64,000 nucleotides of DNA from Paenibacillus tyrphae (GTDB lineage: Bacteria; Bacillota; Bacilli; Paenibacillales; NBRC-103111), in assembly GCF_024158745.1 (NCBI RefSeq), contig NZ_JAMZAW010000022.1:1-64000 (forward strand), read 5' to 3'. This document shows, one piece after another, positions 43,115-50,953 of this stretch (position 1 is the first letter of the stretch; every line of letters begins with the position of its first letter). The position numbers and the translations under genes were made by a program. Under the pieces are notes generated by a model that did no database searches, was not told the origin of the DNA, and saw only the letters and a list, made by a program, of their open reading frames with translations.

Positions 43115-43903
43115 CTACCCCCTTTCCGCACGAGTGAAGACGCCGTTTTTGCCGATCATTTGCACCGTATCTCCGGTATTCAATTGAGCGGCGTTGGCTT
43201 CATCCGTATCGAGATGAACGTCAAGCGCATAGCGCGGGTTCACCCGGACTACAACGTCCGTAAACGCCAGCGGCCGGTCGCCGCGGGTCTGCAGAATGAT
43301 GCGGTCCCCGTCGGACACCTCAAACCTCTGGGCATCGTCAGGCGACATATGGACATGGTTTTTGGCGACGATCAAGCCCTGCGCCAGCACGACCGCGCCC
43401 TTCGGGCCGGCCATCGTAATGCCGGGCGTGCCTTCCAGATCGCCCGACAGCCGGACAGGGGGCTTCACGCCGAGCGCAAAGCCGTCCGTCCGGGATATCT
43501 CCACCTGGGACGCCCCACGTGAAGGTCCAAGAATGCGCACGTTCTGCAGAACGCCTTTCGGACCAATCAGCGTGACCGTTTCCTGTGCGGCAAATTGTCC
43601 GGGCTGCGACAGCTCCTTCAGCGGAGTAAGCTGGTACCCCTCGCCGAACAGCGCCTCGACATGCTCCGGAGACAAATGCACGTGCCGGCCCGAGACGCCG
43701 ACGGGAAGGAGCGGCGCTTCGGGCGCCGGCTCCGCAGGCAAGGCCGCCGGAGCTTCGGCCTTCAGACGCTGAATGTCGATGCCCCGGCTTTTCAGAAAAT
43801 CATTGGCCGCCGGCGTCAGCAGGTCCCCGGCCGCGATCGGATACGGATTCGGGAGCCCTTGCGCCAGCCGGCTGCGCAGACTCGTTTCCGTAATCAGCGC
43901 CAT
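43115..43903 (-). CDS. pduL: PduL-type phosphotransacylase with N-terminal module
   Basis: 262 residues. The catalytic body (about 66-262) has the PduL zinc and active-site motifs: VSGRHVHLSP (72-80), VAKNHVHMSPDD (179-190) and LDVHLDTDEANA (227-238). It converts acetyl-CoA and phosphate to acetyl phosphate, regenerating CoA in the compartment; it replaces EutD. Residues 1-45 (ALITETSLRSRLAQG ... LLTPAANDFLKSRGIDI) match the EutT/EutQ N-terminal pattern and probably target it to the shell or scaffold. Five bp after eutM. Confidence 0.92.
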   Translation of the reverse strand: MALITETSLRSRLAQGLPNPYPIAAGDLLTPAANDFLKSRGIDIQRLKAEAPAALPAEPAPEAPLLPVGVSGRHVHLSPEHVEALFGEGYQLTPLKELSQPGQFAAQETVTLIGPKGVLQNVRILGPSRGASQVEISRTDGFALGVKPPVRLSGDLEGTPGITMAGPKGAVVLAQGLIVAKNHVHMSPDDAQRFEVSDGDRIILQTRGDRPLAFTDVVVRVNPRYALDVHLDTDEANAAQLNTGDTVQMIGKNGVFTRAERG

Positions 43904-43908
43904 AGGGA

Positions 43909-44196
43909 TTAGCCTTCAAGCTTCGGCAGAATGAATTCAATATCCGTGTGAGGACGCGGAATGACGTGTACGGAGACCAGTTCGCCGATTTTTTCCGCAG
44001 CTGCCGCGCCGGCATCCGTAGCCGCTTTCACTGCGCCTACATCGCCGCGCACCATTACCGTTACCAAACCGCCGCCGACATGCACTTTTCCGATCAATTT
44101 GACATTTGCCGCTTTGACCATTGCATCTGCTGCCTCAATCGATCCTACGAGTCCTTTCGTTTCTACCATTCCGAGTGCTGCCAATTCTCCTGCCAT
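43909..44196 (-). CDS. eutM: Major microcompartment shell protein EutM
   Basis: 95 residues, canonical hexameric BMC-H: LAALGMVETKGLVGSIEAAD, the pore region KVHVGGGLVTVMVRGDVGAV, and HVIPRPH. Likely the most abundant shell protein. AGGGAGG precedes the ATG. Confidence 0.96.
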   Translation of the reverse strand: MAGELAALGMVETKGLVGSIEAADAMVKAANVKLIGKVHVGGGLVTVMVRGDVGAVKAATDAGAAAAEKIGELVSVHVIPRPHTDIEFILPKLEG

Positions 44197-44244
44197 TGTC
44201 TATTCCTCCCTGGAATAAAAGTTTAGTTGATGATTTAAAATTGA

Positions 44245-44286
44245 ACTTAACGGATTAAACTTACCGGATTAAATTTGCTGAATTAA
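44245..44286. repeat. Three tandem 14-bp repeats before eutM
   Basis: ACTTAACGGATTAA, ACTTACCGGATTAA and ATTTGCTGAATTAA follow each other directly downstream of the eutE stop. The 91-bp gap between eutE and eutM is AT-rich and otherwise empty. Confidence 0.7.
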
Positions 44287-44287
44287 C

Positions 44288-45784
44288 TTACTTGGCTTCC
44301 AGCTGCAATTCAGATAGCACGCTGCGGACGATCTGCAGAACATCCTCCCGCGAAATTCCCGGATTGCCGGAGGCTTCCGGCTGCAGCTTTTCCATCGTCC
44401 GCTCTACCGCCTGCGACGCCACTGGGGCGATATCCATCTCGCGGATGCCGAAGGCGACGCGCTTGATGTTGAGCAGATGCTGCGGACCGATGTTGTCCGA
44501 CGTAATATTGTTGCCGAACGAGCCGCAGCCCAGCGTAAACGACGGCGTAATGCCGGTCGTGGCGCCGATGCCGCCGAACGTCGTGCCCGAGTTGACGACG
44601 ATGCGCGAGGCCGGCTTCTCCAACCCGAACGCTTCGATGACGGATTCGTTCTCGCAGTGAATGCCGAGCGTATGCCCGAGTCCGCCGAGCTCCAGCAGCT
44701 CCATACAGCGGCTGCAGCCCTCCAGCCAATCTTTTACGGTGTAGAGCGCCAGCACCGGGCTTAACTTCTCTACGGAGAACGGATACGCGTGTCCGACGCT
44801 CGTTTCTTCTGCAATCAATACCCGCGCCTCCGGCGGAACGGTAAAGCCCGCCATCTCCGCGATCACCTGCGGCGATCGGCCAACGACTTTCGGGTTCAAC
44901 CCTTTACCGATCGTCAGAATCGAGCCGACTTTGCGCTTCTGCTCTTCATCCAGAAAATAGGCGCCCTGCCGCTTCAGCTCTTCAACCAGCTGCGGCTTGA
45001 TCGACGCGTCGGCGACAATCGCCTGCTCCGAAGCGCAAATCGTGCCGTAATCGAACGTCTTGCTTTGCAAAATCAAGCTGACCGCGCGGGACAGGTTCGC
45101 GCTGTGGTGCACGTACACCGGGACGTTGCCCGGCCCGACACCATACGCGGGCTTGCCCGAGCTGTAAGCGGCCTTGACCATCGCCGTGCCGCCGGTCGCC
45201 AGGATCACATCCGTCCGCTTGTGCCGCATCAGCTCGTTGCTCGCCTCGACCGAAGGCTTTGACAAGCAGTGGATCAAACCGGCGGGAGCTCCCGCCTTCT
45301 CCGCCGCCAGCCGCATTACCTTGGCGGCTTCCAGCGAGCAGCGCAGCGCCGACGGATGCGGGCTGATGACGATCGCATTGCGCGCCTTCAGCGCGATCAT
45401 GCACTTGAACATGACGGTCGACGTCGGATTGGTCGACAGGATGATCGCGGCGACGACGCCGACCGGCTGCGCCACTTCCCACACCTTACGCTCGTCGTCC
45501 TTGCGGACGATCCCGACCGTCTTCATGTCTTTCATCGACCCGTACACGTTTCGGGCGACGAAAAGATTTTTGGCCGTTTTATCGGCCACTTTGCCGTACC
45601 CGGTCTCTTCCACGGCCATTTCGGCCAGCCGTACGGCTTCCGCCTCGGCCGCCCGGGCCATCGCAGCGACGATGTCGTCAATCTGCGACTGGGTCATTTT
45701 TTCCAGCAGCTTCTGGGCTTGACCCGCTTCCTGCAGAAGGCTGCGCACTTCCTGTATCGCCTGCAAATCGGCGTCCAGCTTCAT
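44288..45784 (-). CDS. eutE: CoA-acylating acetaldehyde dehydrogenase with encapsulation helices
   Basis: 498 residues. Converts acetaldehyde and CoA to acetyl-CoA with NAD. Active-site Cys250 in FDYGTICASEQA; GVGPGNVPVYVH and NSGTTFGGIGATTGI are family motifs. The C-terminal helix (SREDVLQIVRSVLSELQLE) is amphipathic and has the pattern of microcompartment encapsulation peptides; the N-terminal helix (LQAIQEVRSLLQEAGQA) could be another. 18 bp after the BMC gene. Confidence 0.95.
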   Translation of the reverse strand: MKLDADLQAIQEVRSLLQEAGQAQKLLEKMTQSQIDDIVAAMARAAEAEAVRLAEMAVEETGYGKVADKTAKNLFVARNVYGSMKDMKTVGIVRKDDERKVWEVAQPVGVVAAIILSTNPTSTVMFKCMIALKARNAIVISPHPSALRCSLEAAKVMRLAAEKAGAPAGLIHCLSKPSVEASNELMRHKRTDVILATGGTAMVKAAYSSGKPAYGVGPGNVPVYVHHSANLSRAVSLILQSKTFDYGTICASEQAIVADASIKPQLVEELKRQGAYFLDEEQKRKVGSILTIGKGLNPKVVGRSPQVIAEMAGFTVPPEARVLIAEETSVGHAYPFSVEKLSPVLALYTVKDWLEGCSRCMELLELGGLGHTLGIHCENESVIEAFGLEKPASRIVVNSGTTFGGIGATTGITPSFTLGCGSFGNNITSDNIGPQHLLNIKRVAFGIREMDIAPVASQAVERTMEKLQPEASGNPGISREDVLQIVRSVLSELQLEAK

Positions 45785-45802
45785 ATCGGGTTCTCACTCC
45801 CT

Positions 45803-46345
45803 TCAGTCCTTCTTCTCCGTAAGCATCCGGATCAGTTCGGCCTTCGCCGCCGTGCCGATGCCGGAAGCGTTCAGCGGGAATCCGGGGGTGGTGCGGGCAA
45901 GCTCCCGCAATTGCTGGAGCGAAAGCTTTGCCAGCGCCTCTGCGGATGCCACGTCCCCGCCTTCCGTCCCGGAAAGGCCCGCCGCTTCGTCCGCTGCCGC
46001 CTCGGCAGCAGCCGGCTCCACAGACGGCTTCGGCTCCGCCGGGGCTTCCTTCCGCCATATGCTTTCCAGCATGGCCGAAACGGAAAGATCCGGCCGCGGA
46101 ATCACATGCGTTCCGACCAGCTTGCCTACCTTGCGGGCTTCCTCTGCACCTGCCTCCACCGCCGCCCGGACGGAGGCGACATCTCCTACGATATACACGG
46201 TAATGAGTCCGGCGTCCGCTTTTTCATACGTCATGACCCGAACGTCCGCCGTCTTCGCCGCAGCATCGGCCGCAGCGATCAAGGCGGGGACGCCGATCGT
46301 CTCGATAAGTCCCAGCGCTGCTGTTATCGACTGTGTCATCTCCAT
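45803..46345 (-). CDS. BMC shell protein with SAP/Rho-N-like C-terminal tail (EutK analogue)
   Basis: 180 residues from ATG 46345 (a GTG just before and an ATG two codons later are alternatives). Residues 5-90 are a BMC-H domain (ALGLIETIGVPALIAAADAA, ITVYIVGDVASVRAAVEAGA, THVIPRPD). After an Ala/Glu/Pro linker (about 95-140), the C-terminus SLQQLRELARTTPGFPLN ... AAKAELIRMLTEK has the two-helix look of SAP or Rho-N nucleic-acid-binding domains. E. coli EutK also has a BMC domain fused to a DNA-binding-like domain, but of winged-helix type. Confidence 0.8.
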   Translation of the reverse strand: MEMTQSITAALGLIETIGVPALIAAADAAAKTADVRVMTYEKADAGLITVYIVGDVASVRAAVEAGAEEARKVGKLVGTHVIPRPDLSVSAMLESIWRKEAPAEPKPSVEPAAAEAAADEAAGLSGTEGGDVASAEALAKLSLQQLRELARTTPGFPLNASGIGTAAKAELIRMLTEKKD

Positions 46346-46365
46346 CACCCGCTTTCGTTAACAGA

Positions 46366-47010
46366 TTATTTCGGATCTCGCGCAACGCTGAGAACCGCAT
46401 CGGCAAAAGCGCTCGCCGCCGCGCTACAAGCGGACTGGCTGCCTGTCAGCAAGCCGCCGCCGAAGTTCGTCTCCGTCGGCGGGCCGTAAAATTGGCACAG
46501 CCTGACGTCCGCCGCCTTCAATGCGGCATCCAAGCCGTACACCGCTTCGAGCGGCGGCGCGATTAAATACGCGAGCGGCTCGCCTTCGGCGATGCCCGCC
46601 ACCTGGGACAAGTAAGAACCCGTTCTCGAAATGACGTGAGCGTAGTACGCATGCGTGCCCTCGCTGTTCAAGGAATAAAAGCACGCGCCGTTCTCCATCA
46701 AAGCGATAGCCGCGTCCAACCCGCTTTTCACCTCGGCCGGCGTCCGGCCGCCCAGCATCCCGATAAATTCTCCGGACAGCGGGCCCGAGGCATGCGCCGA
46801 TCCCGCGTAAAAGGAACGGGCATACACCACTTCCACCGCCGCCTTCTTCGTCGCCTCGTCCATCGCCGTATAGCCGACGTCGTCGATACTCGACGTTAAC
46901 ATCCCCAGACTCCGGATTTCCGGCTTCAGCTCCAACTTCCGGGCCAGCTCCGGGTCCACATTCGGAATGATGCGGACGGCCAGCGGTACGGCTCGAATCG
47001 GCTGCTTCAC
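46366..47010 (-). CDS. eutL: Microcompartment tandem-BMC shell protein EutL
   Basis: 214 residues from GTG 47010, which has GGAGGTGA upstream; the longer frame begins inside the leader terminator. IRAVPLAVRIIPNVDPELAR, SLGMLTSSIDDVGYTAMDEA and ARSFYAGSAHASGPLSGE are strongly conserved EutL sequence. Trimeric shell protein with a gated pore. First gene of the eut operon. Confidence 0.95.
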   Translation of the reverse strand: MKQPIRAVPLAVRIIPNVDPELARKLELKPEIRSLGMLTSSIDDVGYTAMDEATKKAAVEVVYARSFYAGSAHASGPLSGEFIGMLGGRTPAEVKSGLDAAIALMENGACFYSLNSEGTHAYYAHVISRTGSYLSQVAGIAEGEPLAYLIAPPLEAVYGLDAALKAADVRLCQFYGPPTETNFGGGLLTGSQSACSAAASAFADAVLSVARDPK

Positions 47011-47045
47011 TTGGTTCACCTCCGCTGCATACATCAAAAGACGAC

Positions 47046-47101
47046 AAAAAGGCGCCCCGGACCGAAGAACGTGCGAACGCGTTCTCCGATCCAAAGGCAC
47101 C
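47046..47101 (-). terminator. Attenuator terminator in the eut leader
   Basis: Leftward strand: GGTGCC (47101-47096), GGATCG, AGAACG, a short loop, CGTTCT, CGGTCC, and GGCGCC (47056-47051) pair as one long stem (with G-U pairs), then TTTTT (47050-47046). It lies between the promoter and eutL, so most transcripts should stop here unless antitermination occurs. Confidence 0.75.
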
Positions 47102-47109
47102 GTTGCCTT
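47094..47109 (-). promoter_or_regulatory. ANTAR-type antiterminator hairpin (P2) in the eut leader
   Basis: Leftward strand AAGGC-AACGGT-GCCTT: a 5-bp stem with a hexaloop having A at loop position 1 and G at position 4, the recognition pattern for ANTAR proteins. It shares GGTGCC with the 5' side of the terminator, so the two structures exclude each other. The expected first hairpin (P1) is not evident in the 30 bases upstream. Confidence 0.6.
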
Positions 47110-47141
47110 CATGCTATTTTTTTATTGGTGCTCATATTTGA

Positions 47142-47170
47142 ATTGTAAAACAAATCACTCGATATTGCAA
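47142..47170 (-). promoter_or_regulatory. Sigma-A promoter of the eut operon
   Basis: Leftward strand TTGCAA (47170-47165), 17-base spacer, TACAAT (47147-47142). Transcription would start near 47135, giving a 125-base leader before eutL with the antiterminator and terminator hairpins. Confidence 0.7.
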
Positions 47171-47201
47171 GCGCTGTCATCGAAGTAGGCCGTCACAATT
47201 T

Positions 47202-47435
47202 TTACCTCGACCGCTCAAAACGGCTTATTCGCCTATCTTTCTTCTCCCGTTCGGCCGCCTCGTCTTCAAGCTCGGACATCCACAGCAGGCCCATAGATAG
47301 CACGAACGTTATACCTACCAGCGCGATTCCAAGCATCAGCTCGCCTATGATTTGCAGATACATCAGCACGGCGGCGGAGGCCAGCATGCAGCCGAAGATG
47401 ACCCAACCGATCCGCCGTGCCGTGATTCGCTTCAT
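47202..47435 (-). CDS. Small two-span membrane protein of unknown function
   Basis: 77 residues: basic start MKRITARRIGW, two helices (VIFGCMLASAAVLMYLQII and LMLGIALVGITFVLSMGLLW), and a charged tail (ELEDEAAEREKKDRRISRF). GGGGAGGAACG precedes the ATG. It ends only 32 bp before the eut promoter and has no visible terminator, so read-through into eut is possible. I do not recognise a family. Confidence 0.65.
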   Translation of the reverse strand: MKRITARRIGWVIFGCMLASAAVLMYLQIIGELMLGIALVGITFVLSMGLLWMSELEDEAAEREKKDRRISRFERSR

Positions 47436-47506
47436 TTTCGTTCCTCCCCTCGCATCCGAATCTCCATACTACAGCTTATTCGGGGAAAAGGGGCTTTAGA
47501 AGCATA

Positions 47507-49249
47507 TCAAAGCTTAAAGGTATTCACCTGCCGCTGCAGCAGAACCGACATTTCCTTCAAATGGCCGGAGGCACTGGAAATCTCCTCCATAGCCGCCAGT
47601 TGTTCCTCCGAGGATGCCGCCACATTCTGCGTATTGTCCGCGGCCTCTTGGGCGATGCGGGCGAGCTCTTCCAGGGAAGCGGCGACTTCTTCGGTGCCTG
47701 CCGACATTTCCTCGGAAGCCGCCGACACCTCCTGCACTTGACCGGCCACCTGCTGAATGGCATGCAGGATGCGTCCGAACACTTCGCCGGCTTGCCCCGC
47801 GGCCGCCGTTCCTTTGGACGTTTCGTTCACGCCCGTTTCCATCGAAGCGACCGCCCGCTTCGTGTTGGCTTCGATCTCCCGCAGCAGAGCGGCAATATGC
47901 TCGGACGATTCCTTGGACTTCTCCGCGAGCTTCCTCACCTCGACGGCGACCACCGCGAACCCTTTGCCGTGCTCTCCCGCCCGGGCCGCTTCGATGGACG
48001 CATTGAGCGCCAGCAGATTCGTCTGATTCGCGATGTCCGCGATCAGCGTCATAATCTCGCCGACTTCCTCCGAGCGGCTCCGCAGCTCGTGGATGACGCC
48101 GCCGGTCTCGGTCATGACCGACTCGATGCGGTTCATCTGCGCGATCATCTGCTGCACGACCTCGTTGCCCTGTGCCGCGTCCCGCGACGTCTCGGCGGAC
48201 AGATCGGCGACGACGCCCGCCGATTCGGCGATCCGTTCGATGCCTGTGGCCATCTCCACCATCGCCCGCTTGCATTCCTCGGCGCTCTGCAGCTGATTCT
48301 CCGCGCCCGCCGCGACCTCTTCGACCGCACGGGCCGCTTCGCCGGTCGCCTCGGCCGTTTGCTTCGCGCTCACGGTCAGCAGATCGGACGATTCCGCCAC
48401 TTCGTCGGAGTGGGTTTTGATACTGGCCACCAGCTTGCGGATACTTTCGACCATATGGTTGAAATGCTCGGAGACAAGCCCGATCTCGTCGCGTCCGTTC
48501 ACCGGCACGGAAACGGACAAATCCCCTTCTGCGGCAAGCTTCGACACCTCCGCCATCCGTTTGAGCGGACGGACCGTTCGAATCAGCAGCCAAATCATCA
48601 GCCCGATAAACAGACCGCCAATGGCAAGGCCGATCAAAATATTGAGCAGCAGCGCGTGGTTCAAATCCGATTGAATCAAGCCGTAGTCGAAGTCGAGGCC
48701 GAACACGGCGACCGTCTCGCCCTTATCCGTCCGGATAGAGCTTAGAATGGAAATCCATGTGCCCGAGGCATCCGTATATACGTCGGTCATGCCCGTCCCC
48801 TTCTTCAACGCATCCTCATACGCCCGCTGAAACTGAGCCGACAGCTCGTAATCCTCCAAAACCTTCGCTCCGTGTTCGTTCAAGGCCCGATTGGCCTGCA
48901 TCATCTTCGCATAATGCTTATTGTCCTTCGTCGTCATCTCGGTTGACATCAAGTAGCTGTTGGTAACGATTTTGCTGGTGAGCATTTTCTCCAGCTGCGC
49001 CTGAATACGAACGTTCGCCGGGTCGGCCATATACTTGTCGTAGCTCATCGACATCTTTTGTCCGGCCGCCTGGATATCCGCGCTCTGCAGCTCCAGTTGA
49101 GCGTCCTGCGCTTCTTCAATATTCAATAACGATTCGAAATACATGGATCTTTCACGAAGGTACGACATCGAGGTAAATGCCGTCGACATGGCGATCAGCA
49201 GGATCACCAATACCCATCCGGCTTTCACGACTAAACTGCGATTTTTCAT
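47507..49249 (-). CDS. Methyl-accepting chemotaxis protein
   Basis: 580 residues from ATG 49249 (AAGGAG nine bases upstream). Membrane helix 8-30, extracellular sensor of about 155 residues of predicted four-helix type, second helix about 184-208, HAMP about 209-262, then the signalling coiled coil with the hairpin tip IADIANQTNLLALNASIEAA and RAGEHGKGFAVVAVEVRKLA. It controls flagellar direction through CheA/CheW. Ligand unknown. A possible sigma-D promoter lies at 49340-49367. Confidence 0.95.
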   Translation of the reverse strand: MKNRSLVVKAGWVLVILLIAMSTAFTSMSYLRERSMYFESLLNIEEAQDAQLELQSADIQAAGQKMSMSYDKYMADPANVRIQAQLEKMLTSKIVTNSYLMSTEMTTKDNKHYAKMMQANRALNEHGAKVLEDYELSAQFQRAYEDALKKGTGMTDVYTDASGTWISILSSIRTDKGETVAVFGLDFDYGLIQSDLNHALLLNILIGLAIGGLFIGLMIWLLIRTVRPLKRMAEVSKLAAEGDLSVSVPVNGRDEIGLVSEHFNHMVESIRKLVASIKTHSDEVAESSDLLTVSAKQTAEATGEAARAVEEVAAGAENQLQSAEECKRAMVEMATGIERIAESAGVVADLSAETSRDAAQGNEVVQQMIAQMNRIESVMTETGGVIHELRSRSEEVGEIMTLIADIANQTNLLALNASIEAARAGEHGKGFAVVAVEVRKLAEKSKESSEHIAALLREIEANTKRAVASMETGVNETSKGTAAAGQAGEVFGRILHAIQQVAGQVQEVSAASEEMSAGTEEVAASLEELARIAQEAADNTQNVAASSEEQLAAMEEISSASGHLKEMSVLLQRQVNTFKL

Positions 49250-49339
49250 AGCACGCACTCCTTATTGCTCAGATGTATACGCCCGCTGTGAATTGCCCGG
49301 GGTTCCCCGGCTCGGCTCGCGAACGCGATTTACTACTAT

Positions 49340-49367
49340 ATATCGTTGAAAATCGGATGGAATTTTA
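49340..49367 (-). promoter_or_regulatory. Possible sigma-D (motility) promoter of the chemoreceptor
   Basis: Leftward strand TAAA (49367-49364), 16-base spacer, AACGATAT (49347-49340), close to the sigma-D pattern TAAA-N15-GCCGATAT. Chemoreceptor genes in Bacillus commonly use sigma-D. Confidence 0.4.
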
Positions 49368-49410
49368 GATGGAAGTCGATGGAATTTAAAAAAAATTTAT
49401 CCTGAAGCCC

Positions 49411-49461
49411 GGACAAAACAAAAACAGGCCGCCCCGGCGTCAATGCCTGCGAGCAGCCTGT
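49411..49461 (-). terminator. Terminator of the ROK gene
   Basis: ACAGGC (49424-49429) pairs with GCCTGT (49456-49461); on the leftward strand TTTTTGTTTTGT follows (49423-49412). Confidence 0.75.
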
Positions 49462-49501
49462 CTTCATTCAGTTGGGCAAAAAGGACATTCCTTCTTCCAC
49501 A

Positions 49502-50668
49502 TCAACTTTGGTTCACGTAATTGTTCAGTACGAGCGATGCCGCGCCGATGACGATGGACTGCTCCTTCAAATCGGAAGCGAGGATCTTGAATCCGCCCCG
49601 GAACGGCTCCCAGACGACCTGCGCGCACTGCTCCTCGATCAGAGGGACGATATCGCTGTAATTCTCCACCATGTTGCCGCTCAAAATGACGGCGTCGGGG
49701 TTATACATGCATACGATATTGTTAATCGCAATGCCGATATACAGCGAGGTCCGCGAAATAATCTCCTTCGCCCAGCTCTCGTCGCTGCGGGCCGCTTCGA
49801 ACAGTTGTCCGATATCGCCGATCTCCACAATCCGATTCGCTTCGTGCAAAATGGCCGATTCGTCGATGTACGTCTGCAGGCAGCCCCGCTTGCCGCATTC
49901 GCATAAATTGCCGTTCGGATCGAGCGTCGTATGTCCGAGCTCTCCGGCGCTGTTGGAGCCGCCGCGAAAAATCTCCCCGTCGATGATAAGCGAGGAACCG
50001 ACTCCGGTGCCAAGCTCGATCAGCGCCGTCTTCTTCGAGCCTCGGGCGGAGCCGCACAAGTACTCGGCCAATATTTTGACCTTCAGGTCGTTGTCGATCA
50101 CCGTATCGATCCCCGTCCGCTCTTTTATACAGCGGGCAAGCGGCACGTTTCTCCAGCCAAGCGTGGACGAATACTGCACGACACCGCGCTCGTGGTCGAT
50201 AACGCCGGGCACGCCGATGCCGATACCGATCAGCTTCGAGCTGTCCAGCCCCTGCTCCTTCACCAGCCGGTTGATCGTGTCGGTAATGAGATTGATCGTT
50301 CGGTCAGCTTCCGTTTCGATGGCGGTATGCCCAACCGGAATCTCGTACAGCAGCTTGCCGCTGAACTCCATCACGCCGAAGCGCACGATCTTCTTGCCGA
50401 TATCGACGCCGATCGAAAAGACGGCCTGCGGATCGATATCGAGCATAATCGCCTTGCGCCCGACGCCGCCGGACGAGAGCTCCGTTTCCCGCACCAGCCC
50501 CTGCTCGCACAGCTCGCCGACAATGCGACCGACGGAGGTCGGACTGAGCTTGGTTATCTTCGTGATTTCCGCCCGCGAAATGGGCCGCTTTTCCTTAATA
50601 ATATCAAGGATCATCTGCTTGTTATGCTGCCGGATGACGTCTTGATCGTGCTTCACAATTTTTTTCAT
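49502..50668 (-). CDS. ROK-family transcriptional repressor (XylR/NagC-like)
   Basis: 388 residues from ATG 50668 (AGAGG upstream). N-terminal winged helix (RPISRAEITKITKLSPTSVG) and a ROK sugar-kinase-like body: phosphate loop IGVDIGKKIVRFGV, GTGVGSSLIIDG, HTTLDPNG and the zinc motif CECGKRGCLQTYI. It probably senses a sugar. No sugar genes are adjacent, so targets other than itself lie elsewhere. Its own promoter and an inverted-repeat operator are visible upstream. Confidence 0.92.
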   Translation of the reverse strand: MKKIVKHDQDVIRQHNKQMILDIIKEKRPISRAEITKITKLSPTSVGRIVGELCEQGLVRETELSSGGVGRKAIMLDIDPQAVFSIGVDIGKKIVRFGVMEFSGKLLYEIPVGHTAIETEADRTINLITDTINRLVKEQGLDSSKLIGIGIGVPGVIDHERGVVQYSSTLGWRNVPLARCIKERTGIDTVIDNDLKVKILAEYLCGSARGSKKTALIELGTGVGSSLIIDGEIFRGGSNSAGELGHTTLDPNGNLCECGKRGCLQTYIDESAILHEANRIVEIGDIGQLFEAARSDESWAKEIISRTSLYIGIAINNIVCMYNPDAVILSGNMVENYSDIVPLIEEQCAQVVWEPFRGGFKILASDLKEQSIVIGAASLVLNNYVNQS

Positions 50669-50777
50669 ACGCCAAAACCTCTTTATTCCACCCATGTTAA
50701 TTAGAGTCTTAACAAGCTCAGCTACCAAGTCATTGCAAGACATAAAAATGTGGACCGCCAAACTGAAAGCGGTTAAA

Positions 50778-50801
50778 ATTAATTGGACTTCTATAATTAA
50801 T
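50778..50801. promoter_or_regulatory. Operator-like inverted repeat upstream of the ROK gene
   Basis: ATTAATT (50778-50784) and AATTAAT (50795-50801), perfect inverted repeats with a 10-base spacer, lie just downstream of the promoter. This fits autorepression by the ROK protein, whose relatives bind AT-rich inverted repeats. Confidence 0.5.
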
Positions 50802-50821
50802 CCATCGGTGTTAATAATTGA

Positions 50822-50849
50822 ATCATAGCATGGATTTCTCATTTGTCAA
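50822..50849 (-). promoter_or_regulatory. Sigma-A promoter of the ROK gene
   Basis: Leftward strand TTGACA (50849-50844), 16-base spacer, TATGAT (50827-50822). Confidence 0.6.
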
Positions 50850-50876
50850 TATTTGTTTGTAAATCATGGAAGATGT

Positions 50877-50928
50877 CAAAAGGCCCCAGCCCTAAGTGAC
50901 GATGAGACAATGCCTAAGACTGGGACCT
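50877..50928 (-). terminator. Terminator after the broken ECF sigma gene
   Basis: AGGCCCCAG (50881-50889) pairs with CTGGGACCT (50920-50928) and the leftward strand continues TTTTG. Confidence 0.65.
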
Positions 50929-50953
50929 CTTATTTTATCTCATATGATTCCGA

